64,000 nucleotides of DNA from Triticum aestivum (GCF_018294505.1 NC_057798.1:367747673-367811672); one strand, 5' to 3'. Shown: positions 12,020 to 23,209, counted from the stretch's first letter. The notes: generated by a model from the letters alone, not told the origin. Translations and numbers: made by a program.

Positions 12020-12960
12020 ATGGATGAGGGACGTCGAGGTGTTGCTGTGGACGAAGTCGTCGGGGAAGAGGCTCCGGCTGGGTGGCGGACGGAGCATGGT
12101 GTGGGGTTTCATCGCGGGTTTTCGCGGCCTCGGTGTACGAATGGGTGGGCAGATGGGATGGCAGTGGGGAACCATGGCTTAGAAACGCGCTTGTCCGAAA
12201 TGTGGGGTAAGTTACGAAAGTACCCCCACCGATTTGAGGCGGTTCTTTTGGTTTAGGGGTACCACGAGCATTTCACGTGTCGGGATTTCACAGGAGGTGG
12301 GAGTTTTCGTGCATGTTGTAATTTCGGAATAGCAAGGCGCGGGTTGAGATGGAGGGAGTTGTCGGAGCACAACGAGACAAATATATATCTTAAATATTTC
12401 GGGCTAACAAGGTGCAGGTTGAAATTTCCAGACAAGCCTAACGTGTACTGTACCAAATCAATGCGCACTACAAATGTCATTCAAAACTTTGAATTCATGT
12501 TATGTTCAATTAAAATATTTCGCTACGTATATAATGCATGCAACCTACTACTCAAATGAACGTTTTAGTGCATTCCAAACGTATATACTACCGCTTCAAT
12601 ATGAACTAAATTTGAATTCGTTTCTCTATTTGAATAAGATCTACAGTAATGATTGTTGTGAAGTCAGAGCATTTGAATTCGTTTCTCTGTTTTAATAAGA
12701 TCTACAATCATCATTATTGTCTAGTTAAACCATCGTTTGTGTATTATCTTCACATCACACCACATGATTAGTCTCGAGTTACATATGAACTATGTGTACT
12801 ATATCAACTCGAACTAGATTTTTTGAATCCACTTTATTTTGATTTCAAATCACATTACATTTCTAGCTCTAGCTAGATCTTCATAATCTAAACCATGTCT
12901 CATATGTATAATGTGTTTATCACATTATGTATGGTGCCCCGCCCCCTACGCCTACAAGTA
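12020..12960. other. AT-rich CACTA1 interior, no gene seen
   Basis: No gene is visible. The only structure is an approximately 60-bp duplicated stretch containing TTTGAATTCGTTTCTCT followed by AATAAGATCTACA (about 12610-12650 and 12673-12710). Confidence 0.5.
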
Positions 12961-13183
12961 TTTAGATGTGAGTTGCAAACACCACACATTACCACAAATT
13001 CAAATAAAATGTGAGAATGTTTGATATATAGTATTGTTTAGATTGTTCGATATTTAGTTGTAAGCTGCAAACGCCACATATTATCACAAATTCAAATAAA
13101 ATGTGAGATTGTTTGATGTATAGTATGGTTTAGATTGTTCGGCATTTAGCTGTGAGTTGCAAATGTCATGCATTATCACATTA
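12961..13183. repeat. 92-bp tandem repeat, about 2.4 copies
   Basis: TTTAG at 12961, 13053 and 13145 marks three units with exact 92-bp spacing. Each continues GTGAGTTGCAAA-like, then ACATTACCACAAATTCAAAT and AAAATGTGAGA, then TGTTTGATATATAGTAT. Confidence 0.8.
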
Positions 13184-15110
13184 TGGTATAACATGTGCAC
13201 AACACGAGTATCACCGCTATATTCATGCATCCAATGTTTAAAACACTATGATCTCCTATTCAAATATATGAATCCTCTTTCATATCAAATTATGATCTTT
13301 GTTAGTCTCTTACACCCACACAATCCTCTAACCTTTGTAGCTACCACTAACTTTCTCTCGTGCATGCACACGCCCTCCTCGCCCTCCCCCTCCCTCGGCA
13401 TTCTATCCACCGGGCACATTCATTTTTTCTTTAGGTCGTTCTCCCAGAGTCTCCACAACTCCTTTCCGACACACACCGATCGATAAACCTCTCTAGCGAT
13501 GCTTGCCTACAACATACACACACACCTTCAATCTCCTCCTTTATGTGTCCTTGCCTCGTATCTCTCATACGGTCAGACACATGTGTAAACTCTCGCCCCT
13601 CTTTTCATCGATCTCACAACTGCACACTCCTCCCCCTATCTAGCTAGTAGTTGGGCCTCTCGCACCACCTCCTAGATCCATTCTCTCTGTCTATCCGTCT
13701 CGCTGGGCCTTACTTGCCTCTAACAAATGGACGTACACCAACCGATCTCTCGCTATACATATAGCTAGCTAGGTCCTTATAACTCATTTTTACCCACACG
13801 TCAATCGATCTACCTCATTAGTAGTGTCTCTCCCTTCCTCCGACAAACAACAATTGATCTACCGATCTAGTTAGGTTTGCTTACCAAACACATGGTTCCC
13901 CTTCATCATCCATGGATGTGTCCCGACAGATCTATCACGCACAGGCACACACAGAAACACATCCCCACTCTTATTGATAACATTGCAGTTCCACCCTCAG
14001 TTTTTCTAGTAGGCCTCTCCCACCATCTCCGAGAAGCAACTCCATCACTCATCCAACACTCTACCCCTCTCCCTCCCTCTCCCTCCCCCTCTCTCTCCTC
14101 TCTCTCTCTGTCCATCATATTTCCCGTCCTTCAGTTATGTAGGGATGTTGATCGATCTCCCTCAAGACATAGCTGGGTCTCTCCTTCTCAACACATATAT
14201 GAGTCGTTCTACCTCTATAGTTAGGCCTCCGCCTACCCCCCCCACCCCACCCCCTCCCCCCGCACACACCGATACATCGAGCACTCTAGTCATGTCTCCC
14301 TGCCACACACAAACTTGACATGTGCCCTCTAACGTTCCGGTAGGCCAGTCGCCCTATATCTTTGACTTGCACACACACATAATTTTGATGGCTCTCTTCA
14401 TCGATCTTGCACCCACCCACTTGATCCTCTCTTCGACTCTATCGATAGCTATGACCCCTCCCTCTCTTCTCTTGGATTGCCCGACCCTCTATGTATGATA
14501 TGGATAGGCCTCGATTTCACACACATTGCATGCAAATTTTTTTGAGATGTCATCGACACATATTCCCACAAATAATTCACGAAATCAACCCCCACCCCAC
14601 CCCCCACCCCCACCCCAAAACAAAAAACACTCACGAACGCGGTTTGTATCTCTCACACACACCCACGTAGGTGGGGGACGTGCACGAAGAGAAGAGGTGC
14701 ATGCACAGCGCACGTACTCCCGTCCTTTCCCAACCACACCCGCGCGGGTACACGGTGGAGCTCATTTCTGTACGAAAAAGGCAGCCCACGTGGTAATTTG
14801 GCATGTGTACTGGTTGTCCACTTGGTGGAGGGAGGATCGTCTACCACGGGTGAACAAACAAATTGCGACTTGACATGTTATGTTAAAAAAAGAGGCAAAC
14901 CATGTGGGGCCTACCTTAGAGGCAAGGCTCTATACACTGGAGTACTTTTGATGTGTCCCGTCAACTCGCAGAACGAGGAGAAGCTTGCTTAGTACACCGT
15001 CTTCCCTGCCCACGGGCGCAGTGGCTCGCATGATGAGGTGAAGCTTGCTCCGCCTTACGCCCGCTCCCTTGCCCATGCGCGCGGTGGCTCGCACGACGAG
15101 GAGAAAAATT
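13184..15110. other. Pyrimidine-rich CACTA1 interior, no gene seen
   Basis: Long C/T-rich tracts (13370-13700, 14040-14120, 14240-14270, 14590-14625) contain repeated CTCTC, CACACAC and CCCCACCCC words. Repeated CCGATCTCTC/ATCGATCT phrases hint at old local duplications. The open frames (for example 13877-14224) are biased-composition artefacts without motifs. Confidence 0.45.
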
Positions 15111-15115
15111 TACTA

Positions 15116-15285
15116 CTCCCTCCGTTTACTCCTCGTCCCTACTACCTTGGTTATAGAGATTATATCATATTGTTTGGAATATATATGTCCTTTAGTAGAT
15201 TTCAATATGAAGTATTAGTACATACTCCAAACACTAATGTATATAGACGTATTTTAGAGTGTAGATTCACTCATTTTGCTCCGGT
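15116..15285. mobile_element. Stowaway (Tc1/Mariner) MITE remnant, Thalos/Athos-like
   Basis: TA followed by CTCCCTCCGTTTAC at 15114 is the typical Stowaway start. The stretch GTATTTTAGAGTGTAGATTCACTCATTTTGCTCC (15247-15283) matches, from memory, the interior of common Triticeae Stowaway MITEs. The right terminal repeat is missing, so the element is truncated. Confidence 0.6.
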
Positions 15286-15345
15286 AGATGCACATGGTGC
15301 TAGTGCGTCCACTGTCCCGTGCAACTCATTAGCTGTTGTTAATCC

Positions 15346-15654
15346 AAGGCCCTGTTTGGTTAAAAACTCCCTAGTCCCTACCTGCTTGGTTCTAGGGACT
15401 AAACATGGACTAGAGGTTATTGAATGACATGCTAAAAGACCATGTTACCCCTAGTAATGAACTAATAGAGACAAGGTGCGATGCGTGGCAGGGACAACTA
15501 TTGGAAAAAGTCCCAAAAAGACTCCCTCGGGGTTTTCTTTCTTTAGTCCCAAATGCCCACTTTTAGTCCCTAAAAGTCCCTCCTGTTTGGTTTAGGTGGG
15601 ACTGACACGGAGTTTTTTTAGTCCCTACACCAAAATGTCCGTGTAAACAAACAC
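15346..15654. mobile_element. Possible MITE beginning GGCCCTGTTTGGTT
   Basis: The start GGCCCTGTTTGGTTAAAAAC and several inverted copies of TAGTCCCT/AGGGACTA resemble a grass MITE family whose termini read GGCCCTGTTTGG. The other end (near GTAAACAAACAC) is only loosely complementary, so the boundaries and superfamily are uncertain. Confidence 0.35.
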
Positions 15655-15799
15655 ACTCGAATAATGTCGTTGGAAAATTGATGCAATGCCACAGTTAAAA
15701 GCAAATTACATGTTTAATGAATTTTATTGTTAATATAATCTCTATGTTAATATTAATCAATGCCATCGTTTGACAAATGTTACTGTCTGGCTTTCTTTC

Positions 15800-17560
15800 C
15801 CATTTAGATAAGGTAGATGCTTCTTTTTGTTGGCTTCTGTGTCATCCACCGTTATTCACCACTAATTGTTTCCTTTGCACCTCTGTGTAAACAGGGTTAT
15901 CTACTTCACCTCGTTGCCATTGTGACCTTTTGTTGCACTGCAGAAAACACTTTTTTTAAGAGTGTTTTGTGCAGTTCAACCAAAATGTCACACCGACAAT
16001 GTTGCTTGATTGCTTGATCTTAGTGGAACTGCACAAGAGGAGATCTTACTTCCTATCCGTTAAGGCGAATTTGGTTCAGATCTTCTTCTTGTGAGTTGTT
16101 TGAATTACGCATCATGAGAGGTCAGTACTAGCCTTCTTTCACATGATTCTGCAGTGTGCTCTCATATGTTGTGCTACTTGTACGATAATGCTGCTTGATT
16201 TTAGTGAACTGCACAAATGGAGACAAGACTTCCAATCTGTATGTGCATCGTAATATCCCACTGAGGTAAGATAAGGATATTTCACAACTGCTGGCCTGTA
16301 TTTTGCCACTTTCATCAGAAAATTAAGTTTAGTACTATACTTGTGCTCCCTAATTGACATGCCAAATCTTACATTGAAGGCGAAGCTTGTCTATTATTGA
16401 ACCAAGTGATGAAGGGGAAGAACAAGCGGAATAAAAACAAAAATCAACTCCCAGTGATATAATGAAGCACTGGAACTATGATGACACAAGTAATGATATA
16501 GTTTTGCATCTTAATTTATTGCTATGGCTGGAACAAGCAATTGTTTTGCCACAGATTTGATGTCACTCTTAATGTAATATGTAATTATCTCTACTTGTGC
16601 AAACAGGGATCTTCTTTGAAGATACCATATATTTAAGTGGAACTGCACACAAGAAGATGTTGGAAACATTAAACTAATCGAGGAGTATATAGTAAGCATG
16701 GCCACCACCGTAGATAGCAACAGATGGTTCCGGAGAAGTGCTTCATCTGTATGCTCTACACAATAAGCCTCCTGACAAAGGTTGGTACTCGCCCACTGAT
16801 TTCATCCATATGATTGAGCTTTGTCATCTCTATTGGTGTTGCGCTACTGTTTAGATACTGTCATGAAAAAGTGGTATTGTCCTTGAGAAGTGCTTCATCT
16901 GTGCTATTTTAAATATTTCCTTTCATTTTTTTCGAGCAAACAGGGATGCTAGCATTTAGTAGTCCTTTTGTCTTTACACAATAGGATCATCTTCCTCTGA
17001 AGAAGAATATGGAGTACGTGAAGTGACTAGTTCCGATTATGCCAGGATGAAGAAGCCCTGTCTATCTTCTCACCAGAAGGAGCAGTTGAAGGATGGTTAC
17101 ATTACTCCCCACAAGACCAAACTAACTTCAGCTCAGAAGGACTGACAAATCTCCATTTTTTGCTGTGATGCGCGAGTACAATGTTCTAGGATTCTTTCTG
17201 GTGAGTTCCATTTTTCTAAAAGTGTGCTCTACATGGACCATGTATGTGCCTGTTGAAACTGTCAATTCATAGTACAGTTTGCTTTATACTAATCACTTTT
17301 TTGTATTTGTGCAAACAGGGGTGCTCAGCTTGATTTCAATGGGCACTGCACAAAATGTTCATGAATACATCGAATCATTCATTTCCACCACAAAAAAGGA
17401 GGTGCCGATAAGTTCAAGGCGTTGCAACGTATAAGGGCGAAATCATACAAGCTACGCACGAATTTGGTTGATTTTGGTGGAACTGCACAAAAAGAACAAC
17501 TGGTTTATTTAGCACGAGGTGCCATGTCAATGTACGAACTGATGGCAAACCCTGCCCATT
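15800..17560 (+). pseudogene. B3-domain (REM-type) transcription factor gene fragments captured by CACTA1
   Basis: The clearest exon is 16985-17200. It follows an acceptor (CACAATAG), encodes an acidic Ser/Glu start, then KKPCLSSHQKEQLKDGYIT and KTKLTSAQK, shifts frame by one base near 17143, continues FFAVMREYNVLGFF, and ends at a GTGAGT donor. From memory this order (linker, TSAQK, then F-V-A-V-M-x-x-x-N-V) matches the start of a B3 domain in cereal REM proteins. Further candidate acceptors (TGTGCAAACAGGG-like at about 15886, 16599, 16935 and 17309) and a recurring word GTGGAACTGCACAA (near 16022, 16202, 16637 and 17478) suggest duplicated intron-exon pieces. No continuous frame remains. 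Confidence 0.45.
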
Positions 17561-17851
17561 CCACAATCGTAGGCATTTGATATTTTGGAATGGGACAACC
17601 TTGTCAAATTTTGCTCATTGATTTTAGCAAGACATGCGTTTGATATTTTCGAATGGGACGCCCTTTGCCGTCAGCAGCGTCGATCATTTTTTTTTCTTTA
17701 TTCTTTAGTTGTGAAGTAAATATTGCCTCTGACATGTGAGTCGCTGAGATGCATAATCATCGATTGTTTTGAATGTTCTCTATGAATTACCAGGCCTGTG
17801 TGTTTAATTGCAATGTACAAAAACGCTAAAAAGTTGCTCAAACTCTTTGTA

Positions 17852-17977
17852 CTCCTTCTGTTCCTTTTTACTTCACACATTGTGAAAGTGCATACTTTTT
17901 TGTATAAGATTGGTCAAAGTAGAGGTACTTTGAGTGCAGACAAAACTTGTATGCAGAGTAGAAAGGACCGGAGGGAG
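17852..17977. mobile_element. Stowaway MITE, 126 bp, with TA target duplication
   Basis: CTCCTTCTGTTCCTTTTTAC at the left pairs with GTAGAAAGGACCGGAGGGAG at the right as imperfect inverted repeats. Both flanks are TA (17850-17851 and 17978-17979), as expected for a Tc1/Mariner-type MITE. Confidence 0.8.
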
Positions 17978-18639
17978 TACATGTGAAACTGCTGCAAACG
18001 AGGTGATCACCCTCGGAATAATGCTAGTACGTATTGTTTTGCATGTTCATCCAATGCCAGTGATACAGGAATCCGAACTAATCGAAATAAATTCATTCAT
18101 ACACGGTCGGATTTCATATAAACATGCCGGATTTCATTACATTTCATACATTCTTCAACTAAAAAGGGGTGCACTGGAGGTATAATTAGTTAACCGAAGC
18201 TACCACCTGTGTCCCACTGAGCCGAACAGAAGCTTTAGTGAATTAACTGCAGGTGCAATTGCATAACTAACATGTGGCCTGTTGGGCCCACATGTCAGTC
18301 AACCAACTGCACCAGCAGTTAAGTAGAAGCAGCGTTCTTCTCCAGCATAGCTGTCCGACTCCACGTCACCGCCAAGAAGCTAACCGCCCGTCAATGGTCA
18401 ACCCGCCTAGCTTGGCTTCAACCAGAGGGTAGCAGCGGTGGCCTTACTTGGACCAGAGCAGCGACGACCTATCGTGTTCTACTCTTCCTTGTTTTCTGTG
18501 TGGCGCGGCCTCGTTGCCGGCGAGCGGCGCCTCAGTGGAGCGGTGGAAATCCTCCCCCACATTGCCGGCTGGGTGGGGCCTCGGCTGAACCGGCGGTCCT
18601 CTGCCTCGTTGTTGGTGCCGTGGGGCCTCGGCGGAGCAG

Positions 18640-19193
18640 GGCCTCATCGACACCAGCGGAGCGGGGACTCGTCGGAGCCGGCATTGTCCTCTGCCTCGTC
18701 CTCGGTCTCGCCAAACAGCGCCTTGCCCGCTTCATCGCCCTCTTTGCTAGCCTCTTTGTAGGCGGCGGCCGCCTCCGCCACCCGCATGCGGTACTGCCAG
18801 CGCTCGAGGCGGCCCTTGCGGGTAGAGCGGTACGAGTCGAGCAGCACCTCCTGCTCCGCCCGCTCCGCGATGATGTGCTCCTCCGCCAGCAGGTGCTCCT
18901 GGAGGAGAAGGTGGTTGTAGGTGGCATCGGCCTACGCCTCCTGAAACTGCTCCTCACACATCTGCCTCACCCTGTCCATATATTGGGCACGGGCCTTGCC
19001 GATGGTCATGGTGCAATGCACCGGCGAGGATGGCACGGCGGAGGGGGTTGGTGCCGGATCGTCGACTACCAAGTTCTCCATTCGGACGTCGTCGTCCTCC
19101 GGCTGCCTGCTGGCGGCCGGCAGCGATGGCTGCCATCTCCTTGTGGTTCATCGTCCGCCCGTCCCGAAGAGCGCTAGAGCACGAGGAAGCCAT
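18640..19193 (-). pseudogene. Captured host gene remnant, coiled-coil protein, broken
   Basis: On the minus strand a start at 19193 (MASSCSSALRDGRTMNHKEM) lies about 75 bp downstream of a TATATAAA box (19266-19273). The frame is lost after about 30 codons. It continues one frame over with ENLVVDDPAPTPSAV, then KARAQYMDRVRQMCEEQFQEA, and a stop at about 18926. It then runs on in the same frame as a Glu/Ala/Arg-rich helix (LLQEHLLAEEHIIAE and VAEAAAAYKEASKEG) to a stop near 18644. The long charged helical stretch predicts a coiled coil. Higher GC than the surroundings and a promoter-like TATA suggest capture of a host transcription unit. The family is not recognised. Confidence 0.5.
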
Positions 19194-19265
19194 GGTGGGT
19201 AGTAGTGGTGTGGACAGGAGAAAGGGAACGAATGCGGATGACTGCGGCTATGGCCGGCGCAGCAG

Positions 19266-19273
19266 TTTATATA
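19266..19273 (-). promoter_or_regulatory. TATA box of the captured gene remnant
   Basis: TATATAAA on the minus strand lies about 75 bp upstream of the ATG at 19193, a normal plant promoter spacing for a short leader. Confidence 0.5.
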
Positions 19274-19491
19274 GCAATGGTGGGCGGGCGGAGGGACGGA
19301 CGTGTGGCGCCGGAGTAGCCGCCTCGGCAACCGCGTATCATTAATGTGGGCGGCAGATGGACGGACGGATGGCACTTGTGTCATTTGAAATCACGGTTTC
19401 CTGACACTTGTGGCGCCGGAGTAACTATAATTTATTTTGCTTCCTCCTAGTTTCCTGACATCACGGTCCCACACCATTGTCAACCTATGTA

Positions 19492-19815
19492 CTCCCTCCT
19501 TTCCGGTTTATAGGGCTTATCTCAAAATTTTAGTTTTTCCATTTTATAAGGCTCAATTTGGTTGTTTTCCATCACATGTTCAGATTCCAAGGTGCATTAA
19601 ATCATTGCATGCAAGTGTTAAGAGAAAATTGACCAATGCATGTACTTTATGCATGCATGCATTGCAATTAATGCATTGATAAACATATTTTTTTTAGGAT
19701 AACAAGAGCATTAATTAGGTGCTTTTGCAAAACTACAAAAAATATTCCATCACTCGCCATCTACCTTGATTGGTGAGATTTTTGAACTGAGCACTTTAAA
19801 CCGGAAAGGAGGGAG
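19492..19815. mobile_element. Stowaway MITE, 324 bp, with TA target duplication
   Basis: The left end CTCCCTCCTTTCCGGTTTA is matched exactly by the reverse complement of the right end (TAAACCGGAAAGGAGGGAG). TA flanks both ends (19490-19491 and 19816-19817). The interior is AT-rich and non-coding, with a run of ATGCATGCATGCATTGC near 19650. Confidence 0.92.
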
Positions 19816-19959
19816 TAGTCAATAAACGAGAGAATTGCACAAGAAGCGGCCGACAGCTGGGACCAAGTAGCTCAAGCAGTATTTGTGTTTTCGAGATGTG
19901 AGCACTACAGAGTTTTTTGATGTTTAGCCTAGATATTAATTTTTCTCCTCTGAACAACA

Positions 19960-20570
19960 ACGAAAACATAGCTGCAGGTATTAACTGGGCGGGTTGTGGC
20001 CCGTCTAGCCCAGGCCAGATATCCAGCCCAGATATTAATTTTTTTCAAGCTGAAAATGGCTAGCCCAGCTATACTTAGGAATACCCAGGCAAGGTCAAGT
20101 TGTTATTCTCCACCCCGCTGGGCTGCAAATCTTTCCTAGGAGGGATGCATTAGGCTTAACAAGAAAATGGGCTTTAAGAAATAATAAATGGGATGTAATT
20201 ATAAAAACTGGGCAGTAACTATAAAAAAATGCACCAAACACGTGATACTTTATAAAATATTATTTTTGGATATTGAAAATTTTAATTTCATTAATTGTGA
20301 TGAGCGCAATCTTTCGTTGGATTTTTACATAATATAAATTTATATTGAAATTGTATTTAATCCGACTAGAAATTTCGAGATAAAAATATTTCGGATCCCA
20401 TCAAAATGTGGGAAATTTTATTGAATTCTGTTTTGAACGGTTGGTTGAAATGGGCTGTACTTTTAACAAACTGTAAATGGGCTGTAGTAAATTCATTAGA
20501 ATTCAAAAATGGGCTACACATTCTTACAAATCTCAAATGGGCTATAAGTTCTCTGCCACACACTTCTGGC
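19960..20570. repeat. Dispersed TGGGCTGTA repeats in the CACTA1 right half
   Basis: The word AAATGGGCTGTA and close variants recur at about 20166, 20190, 20450, 20474, 20507 and 20537 in an AT-rich background. No gene is evident. Confidence 0.45.
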
Positions 20571-20574
20571 CTTA

Positions 20575-20930
20575 CTAAGTTGACGCGTCCCCTAGAAAAA
20601 CAGAGTTGACGTGTATGCAAGGCTTTGTCAACTTATAGTCAACACACGGTTCTAGCAGCAGTGGCCGTTGGATGTCCATCCAACGGATGCCGCGCTTCTT
20701 CTTCAACCTCGGATATTCTAGCTTCACCCGCCCAAAAAATGATTCCTCCCCCTGACATCTGGGGCGCACCGTTTCAGAAGCTGACCTGTGGGCCTACTAA
20801 GTTGATGTACCAAGGGCTATGTCAACTTAGTCAATATAAACGATTCTAGCTGAAGTGACCGTACGATGTCCATCCAACGGCCGTCGTGCTTCTTCAACCT
20901 CTGGTCTTCTTGCTCCAGCCGCCCAAAGCA
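20575..20930. repeat. Imperfect direct duplication, unit about 230 bp
   Basis: The segment containing ACTAAGTTGACG, TTTGTCAACTTA, GATGTCCATCCAACGG and CTTCTTCAACCTC (about 20575-20710) recurs at about 20797-20915 with clear divergence. The following sequence up to 21290 is GC-rich, with open frames on both strands but no motif. Confidence 0.55.
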
Positions 20931-21360
20931 GCGCTGGTCGTGCCGCCTGCTCCTGCCTCTCGTGGTCGGCTATGCTACCGCGGAGGCCTCACCGCCCCTA
21001 CTACTCCCGCCGCTGGCCAGGCCATCCCTCCACTCACCCACACCGCCTGTTATTCTGCGGCGACGGCAGTGCAGCCGAACCAGTGAACCCTCGTACTCCT
21101 CTCCGCATGTGCATCCACTACCGCGTCTTCCCCGGCTCCATGTCGTCCCCTTCCTAGGCCTCGCCGTCGTCCATCGCCGTGGTGCTCTTGGCAGGGCGTG
21201 GTCAGTCAAGGAACGACTTCCATCGGACGTGGACTGTACGTGGAGAGGCTGACAGGTGGGTCCACGGCAGCCGCAAGGAAGTGCCTCCTTATTACATGCA
21301 AAATAATTATTCCTCCACCTGACAGCAGGGACCCACCGGACGGGCCAGCCTATTTCACGA

Positions 21361-21733
21361 AAAAAATGATTCGCCCCCTGACTGCTGGGACCCATGAGCT
21401 ACATCTTCGCACGCAAGGAAGTGCGTCCGGAAAAAAACGATTCGCCCCCTGACTGTTGGGACCCACCAGCTACATCTTCGCACGCAAGGAAGTGCGTCCG
21501 AAAAAAAATGATTCGCCCCCAACTGCTGGGACCCACCAGCTACACCTTCGCACGCAAGGAAGTGCGTCCGTGCAAAAAAAAATAAATGATTCGCCGCCCT
21601 GACTGCTGGGACCCAGCAGCTACACCTTCGCACGCAAGGAAGTGCGCCCGGCTAAAAAAAACCAAAACGATTCGCCCCCCTGACTGCTGGGATCCACCAG
21701 CTACATCTTCACAGGCAAGGAAGTGCGTGACAG
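21361..21733. repeat. 70-80-bp tandem repeat, five copies
   Basis: Each unit reads GATTCGCCCCCTGACTGCTG, then GGACCCACCAGCTACATCTT, then CGCACGCAAGGAAGTGCGTC, followed by a variable A-rich spacer. Units start near 21368, 21441, 21510, 21588 and 21670; a degenerate copy precedes them near 21310. The variable A-run between units accounts for the changing period. GCACGCAAGGAAGTGCG is itself a short inverted repeat. Confidence 0.85.
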
Positions 21734-22002
21734 TCGAGACCCACCTGGTCGAAGCGTACGTAGCATTGTCATTCTGGTCACGAATGTGTACGTACATACT
21801 GGCCGTTGTAGAGGGGCGCACATGTCATAGTAGAGGCGCCACGTAGCATGTACACGTACGTACAGCGGCCAGGGTGCAAGAAAGAAAATACGACCACGTA
21901 CGTACATACGGGCAGGGTCTCGAACGCCTACTTGCGCATACGTACGGCCAGGGCTCGTGTACATGGCTGGGTCGGAACGGAGAAACAACGTCATCGTCGT
22001 GT

Positions 22003-22142
22003 TAATGGGGAGGCAACAGAATGTGTCGTGTTCATGGGGAGGCAACGGAATGCGTCGTGTTCATGGAGAGGCAACGGAATGCGTCGTGTTCATGGGGAGG
22101 CAACGGAATGCATCGTGCTCATCGGGGGGCAACAGAATGCGT
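22003..22142. repeat. 29-bp tandem repeat, about five copies
   Basis: Units of the form TTCATGGGGAGGCAACGGAA plus TGCGTCGTG repeat at 22031, 22060 and 22089 with 29-bp spacing, with variant copies on both sides. Confidence 0.85.
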
Positions 22143-22261
22143 GGGAGCCAACCTTCTAGGTCGGAACGGAATGCGTGGCCGTGTTCATCGGGAGGGCTTG
22201 GACGGAACAGGCGATGGAAACGAGGCCTGGCGTACCACATAACAGAGGAAACAGACCTCCT

Positions 22262-22552
22262 ACGTTCGGAACGGGGTCCTCTTGATCGGGAGGGGTGTGG
22301 CGTACCGCAAAACGGAGGAAACGGACCTCCTATGATTGAAACGGGGGTCCTGTTGATCGGGAGGGGTGTGGCGTACCGCAAAACGGACGAGACGGACTTG
22401 TGTTAGAGCGCTACGGTCGAAACGGGGGTCCTGTTGATCGGGAGGGGTGTGGCGTACCGCAAAACGGACGAAACGGACTTGTGTTGGAGTGCTACGGTCA
22501 AAACGGGGGTCCTGTTCATCGGGAGGGGTGTGGCGTACCGCAAAACGGGACT
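22262..22552. repeat. 70-80-bp tandem repeat, four copies
   Basis: Each unit contains GAAACGGGGGTCCTGTTGAT, CGGGAGGGGTGTGGCGTACC and GCAAAACGGACGAAACGGAC. The four copies differ by a handful of substitutions and by a short tail (TTGTGTTAGAGCGCTACGG). Confidence 0.85.
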
Positions 22553-22559
22553 CCACGGG

Positions 22560-22870
22560 ATACTGTTCATCTCCACCGCCGACCTCCTCCAGCCTCCACG
22601 GGCTACCGTCGACCTCCTCCAGCCTCCACGGGCTCCTGTTCATCCAGCCTCCACCGCGCGCTACTCCACCGGCTACTGTTCAACCACCCCTCCACGGGCA
22701 GCATCGATCGGCTTCAGTTAGCAGCAGTAGAGAAGGAATCGCTCGATCGGGTTCAGTTAACAACCATCGATTGATCGCTCGGGTTCAGTAATGCGTAGCC
22801 GGCATTGCAATCGCTCGGGTTCAGTTAGAGCCTAATGCCTCGCTTGGGTTCAGTTAGAGCCAACGCATCG
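22560..22870. repeat. Short repeats CCTCCACGGGCT and TCGCTCGGGTTCAGTTAG
   Basis: Four copies of a CTCCAGCCTCCACGGGCTAC-like word (22575-22700) are followed by four or five copies of TCGGGTTCAGTTAGAGCC (22705-22862). With the three arrays before it, the last 1.5 kb before the CACTA end is almost entirely repetitive. Confidence 0.7.
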
Positions 22871-22929
22871 CACACACGCTCGTACGTGTATGAGAGAAAC
22901 GCGTATCGCTCGGCCCCCGACCTCCCACC

Positions 22930-23206
22930 ATAACCGGGAACTCCCTGGAATTTTCCTCGCCCTTGCTTCTACCATGGTTTTTTCCATCATGGACGGCCCA
23001 AAGAATGTCATGCAGTCGCGTCTCCGTCACGCCCAGGACGAAAAGCCCATTTTCTATCATGATTTTTTGTCATAGAAGTAGGAGCCCACCACATCTATGA
23101 TGATACCGGGTTTTGTCACAATTATCGTCATAGAAGTGTCATATGTATGAGAGAAAAAAAATTCATTCGGCCCAAAATGTCACGGATGTGTCTTTTTTCT
23201 GTAGTG
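22930..23206. repeat. 3' terminal and subterminal region of CACTA1
   Basis: Motifs related to TTCTATGACGATAA appear in reverse orientation (ATCGTCATAGAAGTGTCATA near 23125; TTGTCATAGAAGTAGGAGCC near 23068), and the element ends TTTTTTCTGTAGTG at 23206. It is followed by CTT. Confidence 0.7.
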
Positions 23207-23209
23207 CTT

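Larger units (their letters stand above)
4999..23206. mobile_element. CACTA DNA transposon (CACTA1), 18.2 kb, complete termini with CTT target duplication
   Basis: The left end is CACTAAAAAAATACACTTCT. The right end, reverse complemented, is CACTACAGAAAAAAGACACA. Both carry the CACTA terminus, and the flanks are an exact 3-bp duplication CTT (4996-4998 and 23207-23209), as CACTA transposase makes. The retrotransposon LTR joins seamlessly across the insertion. Subterminal repeats resembling ACTTCTRTGACRATAA occur in both orientations near each end. No DDE transposase (TNP2-like) coding region is visible, so this copy is probably non-autonomous. It carries a decayed ORF1-like gene, captured gene fragments, MITEs and minisatellite arrays. 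Confidence 0.93.

Noticed and set aside
13877..14224. 115-codon open frame in the CT-rich stretch
   Set aside because: Composition bias (C/T-rich) explains the frame; Ser/Pro runs and no motif.
18500..19177. 225-codon plus-strand open frame
   Set aside because: It is the GC-rich shadow of the minus-strand captured gene, which has a TATA box, coherent helix and sensible start.
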